14,166 bases of DNA, taken from NCBI GenBank assembly GCA_034696485.1, contig JAQIWT010000886.1:1-14166 (forward strand). Reading direction: 5' to 3'. Below the pieces are notes generated by a model. The model saw nothing but the letters and a program-made list of their open reading frames with translations, searched no databases and was not told the DNA's origin. Both the position numbers and the translations under genes were made by a program. Source of the DNA: Isohypsibius dastychi. Its lineage: Eukaryota; Tardigrada; Eutardigrada; Parachela; Isohypsibiidae. Shown piece after piece: positions 1-7,790 of this stretch (the stretch's first letter is position 1; each line of letters opens with the position of its first letter).

Positions 1-11
1 AATGGTAGATA

Positions 12-71
12 CTGCGAAAAGTATGCTACGAAACCTCCAGACTACGAGAAATCTGCCTACGAAACCTCTGC
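12..71. repeat. Four-copy 14-16-nt tandem repeat
   Basis: Four adjacent units start at 12, 26, 42 and 57. The last three begin CTACGA and share the pattern CTACGAaAcCTctGc with a few substitutions; the first is more diverged (CTGCGAAAAG). It lies at the low-coordinate end of the retroelement remnant, beyond the env-like tail, so it could be element 3' UTR or flank. No function is implied. Confidence 0.6.
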
Positions 72-259
72 GCGCCGCTGCTCACATACGATGTCAGGTT
101 TGGCGGTCGGGTGGATTAGGTTTGCGATGTGTCGCCAATGCGGTCGTGTGCGTGGATCTTGTTGGAGTCTTGAATTCTCGGTTGGGTTCTGATAGTAAGG
201 ATGGGTTGTTGGGTGGATGCGCCTTGTTTCACTGGGCACGTCGTGCTGTAGCCCGATGA

Positions 260-1928
260 TTATTGATCAATCAGCTCGTCACTTTGCAAGGCAGAAACTG
301 TGGTATCGGTTCGCCATCTGCGTGATTGTTGTTGCAGTCCGTAGTATCCCGGGTTTGGGTCCCTGAAAGTACTGTTTTGTCGACTATTGCTCTGTCGTCC
401 TCCAATGATCTGTGGCTGGTACCCAATTGTTACAGGTTGAGTGCGTGACCGTTCCCTGACTCTGTCGCAGTGAGTGTTGACCTGAATCTCTTGGGGTCGA
501 GTTGCCATTGGGGCAAGGTATGGTCTTGTCATTGGTGGCCAGAATGTTACTGTGTTCGACGTGGGTCGTGTAACAGTTGATTGTGTTGTTGGCTCGGTCA
601 ATGATGTGAGTGGTGCTATCTCAGCAGCATTCGATGGTTGCAATGAGAATCGGCCTCGCATGTTGTTGTGGTGTTGGAGACCCTGGGCCTTTAGTGTCTT
701 TTATAACTCTGGTGACAAGTTCGCTGTTAACAGCACGTTTCGTTGTGCCGCATACCATGCGGCATTTCTTTCTGTTAGGCGTCGGTTCCTTCTATTGTTG
801 GTCGTAGTGCCTTTGAGTGGCAAGAAGGAAACAAAGACATTGCTGACGGGGCCTTGTACTGCGAACGCAGTGGTATTTGGTAAGCAAGAAGTGTTTGTTA
901 GCATGGCGTCCGACATTAGATCGATTTGTATAGCCAAGTCCCGAATTCTACTGTTTCATTCCTGTGTTTTACAGTATTTTCCTTGCGAGAATGGAGTGGT
1001 CTCCATCTTGCAGCTGGTCTTGGTGACATCTGTGTTTGTTGCCCATACAAAATTGATATTGTTTGCAACTGCTGTTCTGGTTTCCCGATTGCCTTCAAGT
1101 TCTCCGGCACTACTCATTATTGGGCAGTCCGGACAGTCCTGCTCCAGTGTGACCTCCTCAGTGAAGCAGGTGATAACTTTATCCGACTGGGTCGTCATCC
1201 ATTAACCAACCGGGTTTGGTTCGGCATCGAGTCTGTACGATGCTCCTGCGCCGGTCCTTATCATTTGTTGACCGTCGCAAGTTAGCGTGGCTAACATCTG
1301 TCGACATTCTTGTGGTGTGACTTGTCTTGGTGAAAGTAGATGTTCCTTGTGATAGGAGCAACAGAAAAATGTACGAATCGTTGTTAGAGCCCTTACAAGC
1401 CTGAGCCGGGAATGTGTTGACCGGTCCTTTGGTGTAATACAGTCGGAAAAGAATCTTTTTCGCTTCTGGCTTGGGTGGGAGTTTGTCGCATTGTTTTTAG
1501 CCGTTAATGTCCAACACTCCCAAGTACTTGGGGTTGTCAGTGCAATGACTTACTGCTATTACCAATCCCATCGCCATCGCCAGTAGATAAAGGAGAAGCA
1601 TGACCCGGAACATCACTGATGGCGGCGTTCGGTAACGTTTTACTCTCGGTGTTTCTGGAATGACAACTCCCGAACTGTCACTCTCCGATGTAACAGGGCT
1701 CCTGGGCACAAAGTCTTGCGCGTCTGTGTTAAGTTACGTTGAATCTGTCTCTTTTCTGTCGCTTGCTTGGTTGTCGTCATTATCACTTTCTTCCGTTGTA
1801 ATGTTTTTGTCGCCGGGGAGTGCCTGAGGGCTCCCGCTTTCAGTGTCTGAATCGTTTTCTTCTTGCTCTCTGTTGACGTTGAGAGTTTGCAGTTCTGCTC
1901 ATTCTTCCTCATCTGTTGATCCGTTCAT
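260..1928 (-). pseudogene. Env-like membrane glycoprotein relic of the retroelement
   Basis: One ATG-initiated frame (ATG at 1926-1928) starts with an acidic Ser/Asp/Glu-rich region, then a basic patch (KRYR) and one strongly hydrophobic segment at about 1551-1604 (LLLYLLAMAMG). A Cys-containing region follows with several N-glycosylation sequons, a multibasic RRNRR motif at 779-793 that resembles a furin site, and a Gln/Arg/Thr/Pro-rich tail ending at 260. Basic residues before the hydrophobic segment suggest a signal-anchor with the long C-terminal part outside. Breaks are stops at 1899-1901 (TGA), 1734-1736 (TAA), 1497-1499 (TAA), 1202-1204 (TAA), 956-958 (TGA) and 701-703 (TAA), plus a frame change near 1360-1390. 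Its position after pol is that of env in errantivirus-like elements. I could not assign a named glycoprotein family; the env call is an inference from position and layout. Confidence 0.5.
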
Positions 1929-1972
1929 TGGATGATCTTGAAAATTCGATTTGAATATTAGTCTTGGTCCTG

Positions 1973-2650
1973 TTATATCCATTCTTGCACGTAGTATAAC
2001 CAAGAAGTATTCGATGAATTCTGGTAGATGGTTGAATCGTTCTTCATCTGGTGTGCAGAAAATGCAAGCAACTTTGAATCCCGTCCCACAGATTTGACAA
2101 TGCTATCCGCCATCTGTCCCACCCAGTGTCCCGGGTACCATAACTCAGCGTGCACTGTTAATTCACCTCTCTTGTTAATGTAGCTTATACCTTGGTCGTA
2201 CGAGGCGGGCCAGCAAGTAGGACACTCTATATTGTATTCAAGGTTGGGGAGATGTCCCCCGTTATTGTGTGAAGTGTGAATATAGTGTATGCTGTCTCTC
2301 GTGGGGTATTGGTACACCTCTAGCTGAGGCATTCTGGTCAAATAATGTGGTGTTAATGCCACCAAGAATTCGCCGCTTGGTTCCAAAAACAATTTGGGTG
2401 TCCGCAGTCCCTCCCGGAAAGGTTGTAGAATTTTTGGAATCGGCGAGATATCGAAGTACATTGGTGTGTATTTCAAGTACCAGTGGTATCTTTCTGGGTT
2501 GCGATACTTGTTGACTATTCGGACTGTGGTAAACTTGACCAGTTCGATATCGCTTGTACCTCTTTGCTTCCGACTTGGTCTGACTTGGAATCCCGGGTTA
2601 TCACCAAACGAGACTTCGAATCGCTTGTTGTTCATCCAGTAACCGATCAT
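1973..2650 (-). CDS. Uninterrupted 225-aa ORF downstream of integrase, function unknown
   Basis: The frame opens with ATG at 2648-2650 (MIGYWMNNKRF) and runs 225 codons without a break, the longest clean frame in the window. It is rich in Tyr, Trp, His and Pro, has a basic patch (RPSRKQRG, residues about 24-31), one Cys pair (CPTC, about 143-146) and sequons near the C-terminus. I see no signal peptide and no membrane segment. It lies between the zinc-knuckle-like ORF and the env-like relic, all on the minus strand, so it is most likely an accessory ORF of the retroelement. Flanking element ORFs are broken while this one is not. It matches no family I can name. It could be a second glycoprotein segment, a captured host gene or an element-specific protein. 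Confidence 0.5.
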   Translation of the reverse strand: MIGYWMNNKRFEVSFGDNPGFQVRPSRKQRGTSDIELVKFTTVRIVNKYRNPERYHWYLKYTPMYFDISPIPKILQPFREGLRTPKLFLEPSGEFLVALTPHYLTRMPQLEVYQYPTRDSIHYIHTSHNNGGHLPNLEYNIECPTCWPASYDQGISYINKRGELTVHAELWYPGHWVGQMADSIVKSVGRDSKLLAFSAHQMKNDSTIYQNSSNTSWLYYVQEWI

Positions 2651-2768
2651 GTTTGGCCAGCAAACTAGGCACTTTTTTTATCGCCCAGCTGATATCTACT
2701 CTGACCCTCAAAATCTGCTGTCTTGTGGATCCGCTATATGAATCCTTGTCCTTTTCTGTGTTTTTCGA

Positions 2769-3303
2769 TTACCGGAAGTCAGTCACTGTGGAAAAAGATT
2801 TCAAGGAAGTTTCTGTTGGCGCTCCGTCTGGTCCCTCCCCTGTTTGCAGATGAGCGTTTGCGGTGACCTTCCCAGGTTCAAATGTCTCGTCCTGCAATTT
2901 ACGATGCCTTGGTCTAGTTGGACAGACCACGCCCAGTACACAATGGCCTTTTTCGCATATGTAGCAATTCACCTCATCTTCTCTATTCACATGGTGCCCG
3001 TGGTATTCGTTCAGCGAGTGAATAAACATCTATCCTTAGTCGTTTCTGTACGAAACTCCTCCCTCCATGTCGTATGGTACGCATTTCCGGCAGTACGCTG
3101 AAGGTTGATCTCGTCGATGAACAAATAATCGGCTCCTTCGTCTACTTTTGCACCCGAGTGAACTATGATTGCCCTTTGCTCGTGCGTCAATGGTGGGATC
3201 CTGACGTTTTCTGTTACTGCTAGGTCTGAGCGTGCATGTGCTACTTCTGGCCTGAGTTGAATGACTGCCATAATTTCTGCAGGTTTGATGATCTCAATGA
3301 CGA
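2769..3303 (-). pseudogene. Frameshifted ORF with zinc-knuckle-like Cys/His cluster
   Basis: Two overlapping minus frames look like one protein. An upstream frame runs from about 3303 to 3011 and includes PLTHEQRAIIVHSG; a second frame runs from about 3029 to 2769, giving a frame change near 3011-3029. The second carries CYICEKGHCVLGVVC at 2922-2966, a C-X2-C-X3-H spacing that resembles but does not exactly match the C-X2-C-X4-H-X4-C nucleocapsid knuckle, and is followed by basic residues (RPRHRKL). Another frame change near 3300 separates it from the open frame following integrase. It may be a displaced nucleic-acid-binding ORF of the element or the end of an extended pol product. No catalytic motif was seen. 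Confidence 0.4.
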
Positions 3304-3474
3304 ATTCGAGATGAGACTAAGGTGCTGCTTTGCTCTTCAATTGTTTTCCCCCTTGTTCCCCCACCAGCATTGTCGCCAAGTTGGTCACTCGGTTCGCGAC
3401 TCGTTGTCGACTGTCAGAACTTGAAAGCCACTTCAGTTTTCGGCCTTTTATATTCGATCTGGATTTTTGGCGAC

Positions 3475-4620
3475 CTAGTTATCGTTTCCTTCGACCGTGC
3501 CCACTGGTGCACCACCGATGGCGGCTACCCGCTCGCGTGTCCGAGGTAATTTTCCTCTCGTAGCGCTTTGACGTTCCGTTGTTTCTGTTTGTGTTGTCAG
3601 TTCTCGACCTTGGCCGCGATGGTCGATGATCCCGACGGTCCCTGCTGCCTGTTTGACTGTTCCGAAGTTGGCTGAAATGGCCGGTTGATTTTTCTCTGTG
3701 ACTGACTCTCTTGCCGCCATCCGGTTGATCTTTCTCTGTGACTGACTCTCGGCGACCTTCAGCATAATAATGAACCGAATAATCTTTATGTTTTTCCGTT
3801 CTTGCGTTGATTCCCGCATGAATGTCACGCAGTCCCTCCGCCAAGCCTTCAGTGAAATGTGTGACTGGTGTTATCGGTAATGTAATGTCCTGTGGGAGTG
3901 TGGGTTCCCGCCCATACAGTGAGTAAAATGGGCTCACTCCAGTAACTGCATGGACCAATGTATTAAGTGCGAAGACTGCCATTGGGAGCGTCCTATCCCA
4001 AGTTCTGTGCTCGTCTCCGATATATTTCGCGAGTACTCTTCGCAGGTTCTGACATCCGCTGCGTTTGCTTTGCCCGTTGGTTTGTGGGTGAAATCCAGTA
4101 GTGCGATATGCTTTGGCTTGAACCAGTTTCAGAATTTCTGTTACCAGGTTGGACATGAAATTTTTTTCTTTACCGCTGGGTATTGCCCCGAGGAAAGACT
4201 GTCTCATGAACAGCTGATTCACCAGAAATGCGGCTATAGTCGGTGCTTTTTGATCCTTCATTGCGACAGCTTCGATCCACCTAGTAACTGTATCACACAA
4301 TACAACGATGTACTTATTTCCATCCAGGAATTTTTGCAGCGGCCTGAGACGTCCAACGTCAAATTAGACATTGGTGTGTCGGTTGGGTAGATTGGATGCA
4401 GTAATCTCTGTCCTCCCGTCGGTGCTGGCTTCTTTGCTTGGCATTCTGGGAATGTTTTGACATACTGTTCCACAAATCTCGGTTGTTTTCGGGAAAAATA
4501 TCCCGTTTTCACTCTGTTCAGCGTCTTCCTGTAACCGAGATGTCCTGCGTAGTGGATAGCATGATTTGTGAACAGCACATCCAATCTTATTCCTTTTGGA
4601 AAGACTAAGAGATCCCTCCG
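3475..4620 (-). pseudogene. Ty3/gypsy integrase relic, catalytically dead
   Basis: The zinc-binding domain shows H-X3-H-type spacing (HAIHYAGHLGYRKTL, about 4500-4560), but only one Cys of the expected pair remains (FPECQ). The catalytic core begins at LDVSG with the first Asp near 4350. A frame change at about 4345 moves reading into the frame of 3479-4300, which contains DTVTRWIEAVAMK, TTGFHPQTNGQ, FALNTLVHAVTGVSPF and YSLYGREPTLPQD. The expected second Asp is absent in the PSGKEKNF stretch, and the conserved Glu after HPQTNGQS is replaced by Lys, so at least two of the D,D(35)E residues are gone. Another frame change lies near 4612. The C-terminal tail is disrupted by a 40-bp duplication (3681-3750). 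No GPY/F module or chromodomain is recognisable. Confidence 0.85.
3681..3750. repeat. 40-bp-period direct duplication in the integrase tail
   Basis: A 30-nt segment at 3681-3710 recurs at 3721-3750 with one mismatch (GATTTTTC against GATCTTTC), a period of 40 nt. As 40 is not a multiple of three, the duplication shifts the reading frame. The same peptide, ESVTEK, appears in both frames, with different continuations. It is a recent tandem duplication inside the dead pol gene. Confidence 0.85.
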
Positions 4621-4996
4621 TACAATTTTCCGTATGGTATATTGTTCTTGAGAATGTAGTTCTTTGCATTTCTTGCTTGTTTGGTGGTAGGGTGTGAATT
4701 GGTGCCCTCAACTATGTTGATGATCTTCATGATCCACCTGTCTTTTTTCTGCTCGAATCTTATATCCATCTGTGCCATTTTTGGGTTTTGAAATGGGTCC
4801 TCCCCCATATCTTCCATTCGCAACATGTTGAAGTCTAGGGGCACCTTGTCCTCGGAACTGGGTCTTCGACCGGGTAGCGCGATAGACAGTCGGCCATGCT
4901 ATGTGCCCTGCCGCTGATGAGTTGAATTTCAGGTCTAAATTCTGATAGCCTCAGGGGGCATAGTCTATAACATGGCCACTTGGAAACTCGTGGCCA
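4605..4996 (-). pseudogene. RNase H C-terminus and RNase H-integrase linker relic
   Basis: Reading from 4996 downwards, one frame gives RVSKW, then LSEFRPEIQLISGRAHSMAD (about 4887-4946) and CLSRYP. This is the typical end of Ty3/gypsy RNase H, with the G-x-x-H-x-x-A-D-x-L-S-R signature. The frame is lost at about 4850 and continues in the frame of 4605-4844, which carries the linker (RWIMKIINIV, RNAKNYILKNN). That frame stops at 4605-4607 just before the zinc-binding domain. Upstream of RVSKW no RNase H or reverse-transcriptase residues continue, so the element is truncated here. Confidence 0.75.
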
Positions 4997-5018
4997 GTGG
5001 CCAGTGAAAGAGTGGCCA
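4973..5018. repeat. TGGCCA cluster at the retroelement truncation point
   Basis: The 6-mer palindrome TGGCCA occurs four times, at 4973, 4991, 4998 and 5013, mostly as GTGGCCAGT or GTGGCCACT. It coincides with the point where pol homology ends. It may mark a rearrangement junction or slippage; no function is visible. Confidence 0.5.
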
Positions 5019-6036
5019 CTCGGTCCAATAGAATTGACATCATCGTGACGTTATTCAATTGCCGGGAAACAAAGAAATCTATCTTTTTAGTGGCACAAAA
5101 AAATGTTAAAGATCCATTTTGCGTGATTTTTCTGACAAAAAAGTTCTTAAGTTCAGGTCAATTAAAGCATTTTATGTTGCTTGCCAAAGAAACCTTTTGC
5201 AAACGAAGACAAGACTGATGCCAACTGAAATAACCTTCTTACGTACTCGCGCCCGTAGGTCGCGTACCTCCTTTGGCCCTACATTGTTGTTATATATTCA
5301 TCTCATAGCAATACCTGGAATTCCATAACTGCGACCTTGGAATCCAGTAATCTCCGTTGGAAATCCAATGGAACTCTCATTCCGACCAAATTAAAAAAAA
5401 ACTTACATATGAATCTGTTAATGCTTACATCAGTTAGTAGATAACATCATGTTTCTCAAAATAAATGACCTCTGGTTTGATTTCAATTTGAATTGCGAAA
5501 ATTGTACTTGGAGCAGTTTTTGTGTTTCTTTTGCTGGTGACCTTGCATTTATCACGTTTCAAAAAAGAACGCATGTAAATTTCCAAAAACCACGAAATGA
5601 AAGCTATTTATTTTTGATGGGAATTCGAATGAGCTATCTGTCAAGCCTGCAACGGAATCCGTTGATTTTCTACATAAACGCGTACTGGACAAATCAAGCC
5701 TTACGGCTATTGTCGGTATTTGACCATCCTCCCGATTCTCTCCTCAGATACCTTAGTTACCGAAAACCTTGACAAGTCAGACAAGGGCCAAAGGAAAAAA
5801 ACACTTAGTCGGGGGTGGGGGCTAAAGACAGATTTAATGTTTCACATAAAAAAGAGCCAAGATTGTTTTCCTCGTTTGGTTTATCAACGTTTGGTTTCCG
5901 AGAAAAGAACAAAAAAGTTGTAGTGCATGAGGAGGGAGCATAAGTCGTCTACAGCGTTGAAAGGGTGTGGGTATCCCGTGAACAAACGATAATCAACGAA
6001 GGGGGCGGGCGGTCAGAAAAGCCCGTTTTTTCCACG
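5019..6036. other. Intergenic, no convincing gene
   Basis: The region is A+T-rich with homopolymer A runs. The largest plus frame (5449-5772, ATG, 107 codons) has unremarkable composition, no recognisable motif and no visible splice or poly(A) support, so I do not call it a gene. A variant TGGAATTCCA / TGGAATCCA / TGGAAATCCA series occurs at about 5310-5370. A G-rich patch lies at about 5809-5820 and another at 6001-6012. Confidence 0.5.
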
Positions 6037-6179
6037 TACTCTGTCCCGCCGATAATTTGGACGTAAACAGTTTTGACCTAGTCAACCAAGACTGCGGGAT
6101 CCGGTTGGTCCGCATATGGGGTCACGATCTTGGTTTACTAAATCAAAACTGTTTACCTCCAAGTTTTCGGCAGGGAGTA
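6037..6179. repeat. Imperfect foldback inverted repeat (about 52-55-nt arms, 36-nt loop)
   Basis: The left arm is 6037-6091 and the right arm 6128-6179. The reverse complement of the right arm matches the left with a few substitutions and one small gap; the best core is GTAAACAGTTTTGA followed by TAGT and AACCAAGA. The spacer 6092-6127 contains GGATCC and a partial inner stem (GCGG...CCGC). Homology stops sharply at both outer ends. It resembles a small foldback element or MITE, or a long-hairpin RNA source. No coding capacity. No target-site duplication was recognised. Confidence 0.75.
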
Positions 6180-6299
6180 TTAATATGTGGTAATAATAAT
6201 AATATGTAATGTGTGGTCACAATGATTTTTGCTGATGCGTTGACCGCTCGCTCCAGCCTGTGTGTCTCCAACACCATACAGCAAATCTGAAACTTAATC

Positions 6300-6470
6300 A
6301 ACAATAAAGACTCCAAAACTCAAGTTTGCTAAACTCCCAACTCGAGTTCGAGGCTTTGAACTTGCTCTTGAATAGAGTTTGAGTTCTGGAACTAACCCGA
6401 GACCCAGGATCAGTCGTCGAAAACTGGGACTTTAAAATTCGCCTCAAAACTCAAAACTCAAATTTGAGCC
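6300..6470. repeat. Degenerate AACTC / GAGTT repeat field
   Basis: Short motifs of the AACTCAAG, AACTCGAGTTCGAG and GAGTTTGAGTTC type recur on both strands across about 170 nt, ending in CAAAACTCAAAACTCAAATT. Many overlap as self-complementary CTCGAG-like cores. This is low-complexity satellite-like sequence that runs directly into the palindrome at 6469. Confidence 0.5.
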
Positions 6471-6521
6471 ACACTGTTAAATTAACAGTGTGGTGCCCCT
6501 GATGGCCATCTGTGGATGGCC
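6469..6521. repeat. Perfect 25-bp palindrome followed by a 7-bp hairpin
   Basis: CCACACTGTTAA (6469-6480), a single A, then TTAACAGTGTGG (6482-6493) form 12-nt perfect arms. Ten bases later GGCCATC (6504-6510), loop TGTG, GATGGCC (6515-6521) form a second perfect hairpin. TGTTAAATTAACA-type ends and tight palindromes are common at transposon termini or as DNA-binding sites; no adjacent gene indicates which. Confidence 0.7.
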
Positions 6522-6775
6522 GGATGGGCGTCAGATCCATCACTGCTGTTAATCACAATTATATTGTCGTATTCAGTTGCGAATACAACGTTTAATTTGG
6601 TTAGATACTTAACCAACAACTTTGATTTAAATTGATGGTTGGTCTTTGCAACTTTGATTTGGTCCTGTGTCTTAGTGGAGAACTAAAATATTTTGTTTAC
6701 CCGTACTCATATTTCCTTGAAAAGAGTCTCTGCGTTTCATCGGCAACTAGACGGATTTCTATCTTTTTCAAGATG

Positions 6776-6823
6776 TGGCAACGGGTTTCCAAGTGGCCAT
6801 GTAATAGCCTATGCCGCTTCAGG
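6776..6823 (+). pseudogene. Second RNase H-related scrap, opposite orientation
   Basis: These 48 nt match the minus-strand sequence of 4949-4996 at 41 of 48 positions. In the matching frame both encode RVSKWPC, in the RNase H region of a Ty3/gypsy element. The plus-strand frame is contained in an ORF spanning 6635-6958, but the residues on either side do not look like RNase H and the homology ends after 6823. Both copies start their similarity at the same base. It is a fragment of a related element or a rearranged piece of the same one. Confidence 0.65.
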
Positions 6824-7066
6824 GACCATCTTGTGAGCCGAGCGTTGTTATTTTTGAATTCCGTCAGCCAACAAAATGAGCAGTTGCCTGTGAAGACAAC
6901 AAAAAACTCGAGAATTCGAACAAAATATGCGAGCAGCACTTGGCTGCATTTACTGTAATCCCGAACCATTTTTGTTCTCCATGAACTGGAGATTTAGGAA
7001 GTAAAGTGGATCGGGTAATCGATGCAGAGGCACGTCCAGTAAGACTGCTGCTCGTTTGTTTAAAAA

Positions 7067-7225
7067 ATGTCGCTTGAAAGTCCCCCAGTAACCGCAGATG
7101 AAGACTGCCACTATGGTGATATCAAAGAGAAGTGGGAGCGCTTTGCAAGAAAAGCGTGGTACAGCAATCGGGCCAAGTTGCCATTGTACGATATCTATAT
7201 GGGCATCAGAAACACTTTCGTGTGA
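7067..7225 (+). CDS. Possible 52-aa protein, unknown
   Basis: An ATG in a good A-rich context (AAAAAATG) opens 52 codons ending in TGA at 7223-7225; an in-frame TAA lies two codons upstream, so the start is fixed unless spliced. The peptide has protein-like composition: an acidic N-terminus (VTADEDCHYGDIKEKWERF), then a basic aromatic stretch (ARKAWYSNRAKLPLYDIYM). No signal peptide, membrane segment or known motif. It may be one exon of a larger gene or a relic. There is no poly(A) or splice evidence. Confidence 0.3.
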   Translation: MSLESPPVTADEDCHYGDIKEKWERFARKAWYSNRAKLPLYDIYMGIRNTFV

Positions 7226-7750
7226 TGTATTGTTCAGATCTGTTCAACACGATCAAATGCGTGCGGATCGTGCAGGTCCATTGGGGGCCATCAAGAGGTT
7301 TAAAATGAAGCAGTGAGTTGGTTCCAGTACATCGTGAACTAGAATAATTATTCATGAGAAACAAGACCCGCAAAAAGTGTGGTGGCCCACTCCTTCCGGT
7401 ATGCCCGGCCACTGTGGTAGACGGGCATTATCCACCCCCCCCCCACCCAAATCATTTTTGCTGGATCATCGTTAAAGATTCTTGATTATCCTAATTTTTT
7501 TCTCCGGGGAATTTGCATGGAAACACCTTCAAAACAAAATTTTTAAGTTTGATTGTTTTATTGTCTCGTTTTTGTAAACCGAGTAGGATCAGTAAGGGTA
7601 TTGGGTAGTATACTATAGTGAAACATACTATTTTCGCAATTTTATAGTTTTATAGTTTCATTGTTTTATTGTTTTCAGCACAAAGGTGTCGGTTCGGGCA
7701 CAGTATCGTATAGTATGTTTTACTATTAAACAATGTTTGATTAATGATTT

Positions 7751-7790
7751 TTAATGATAATCATTAATAATTGATACTAATTATCAATTA
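7751..7790. repeat. Two adjacent perfect palindromic hairpins
   Basis: TTAATGAT (7751-7758), A, ATCATTAA (7760-7767) is immediately followed by TAATTGATA (7768-7776), loop CTAAT, TATCAATTA (7782-7790). Both stems are perfect. They lie inside the A+T-rich array and could extrude cruciforms. Confidence 0.7.

Larger units (their letters stand above)
1..4996 (-). mobile_element. Degenerate Ty3/gypsy-type retroelement, 5'-truncated, with extra ORFs after integrase
   Basis: The minus-strand order is RNase H C-terminus, linker, integrase, an ORF with a zinc-knuckle-like cluster, a 225-codon ORF and an env-like ORF. RNase H followed by integrase with an H-H/C-C finger and a TTGFHPQTNGQ-type core is the Ty3/gypsy pol order. 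At least three frameshifts cut pol, and the integrase has lost catalytic residues, so the copy cannot be autonomous. Reverse transcriptase, protease and gag are absent. No LTR, primer-binding site or polypurine tract was recognised; the low-coordinate boundary may lie outside the window. The high-coordinate limit (about 4996) is where pol homology stops, next to repeated TGGCCA. The assignment rests on pol; whether all the ORFs below 3300 belong to the same insertion is inferred from their common strand and similar decay. Confidence 0.85.

Noticed and set aside
552-1205. 217-codon plus-strand frame
   Set aside because: It is the antisense of the env-like relic; Val/Ser/Cys-rich composition without motifs, typical of a shadow frame.
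3445-3452. TATAAAAG on the minus strand between integrase and the next ORF, as a possible LTR or internal promoter
   Set aside because: It lies in an open, coding-like stretch, has no matching LTR-like flanks, and another TATAAAAG occurs by chance near 698-705 inside the env-like relic.
5449-5772. 107-codon plus-strand ORF
   Set aside because: No recognisable motif, no splice or poly(A) signals, and a length expected by chance in a region this size.
6001-6012. G-rich patch as a possible G-quadruplex
   Set aside because: The runs of three or more G are too few and too unevenly spaced to form four tracts.
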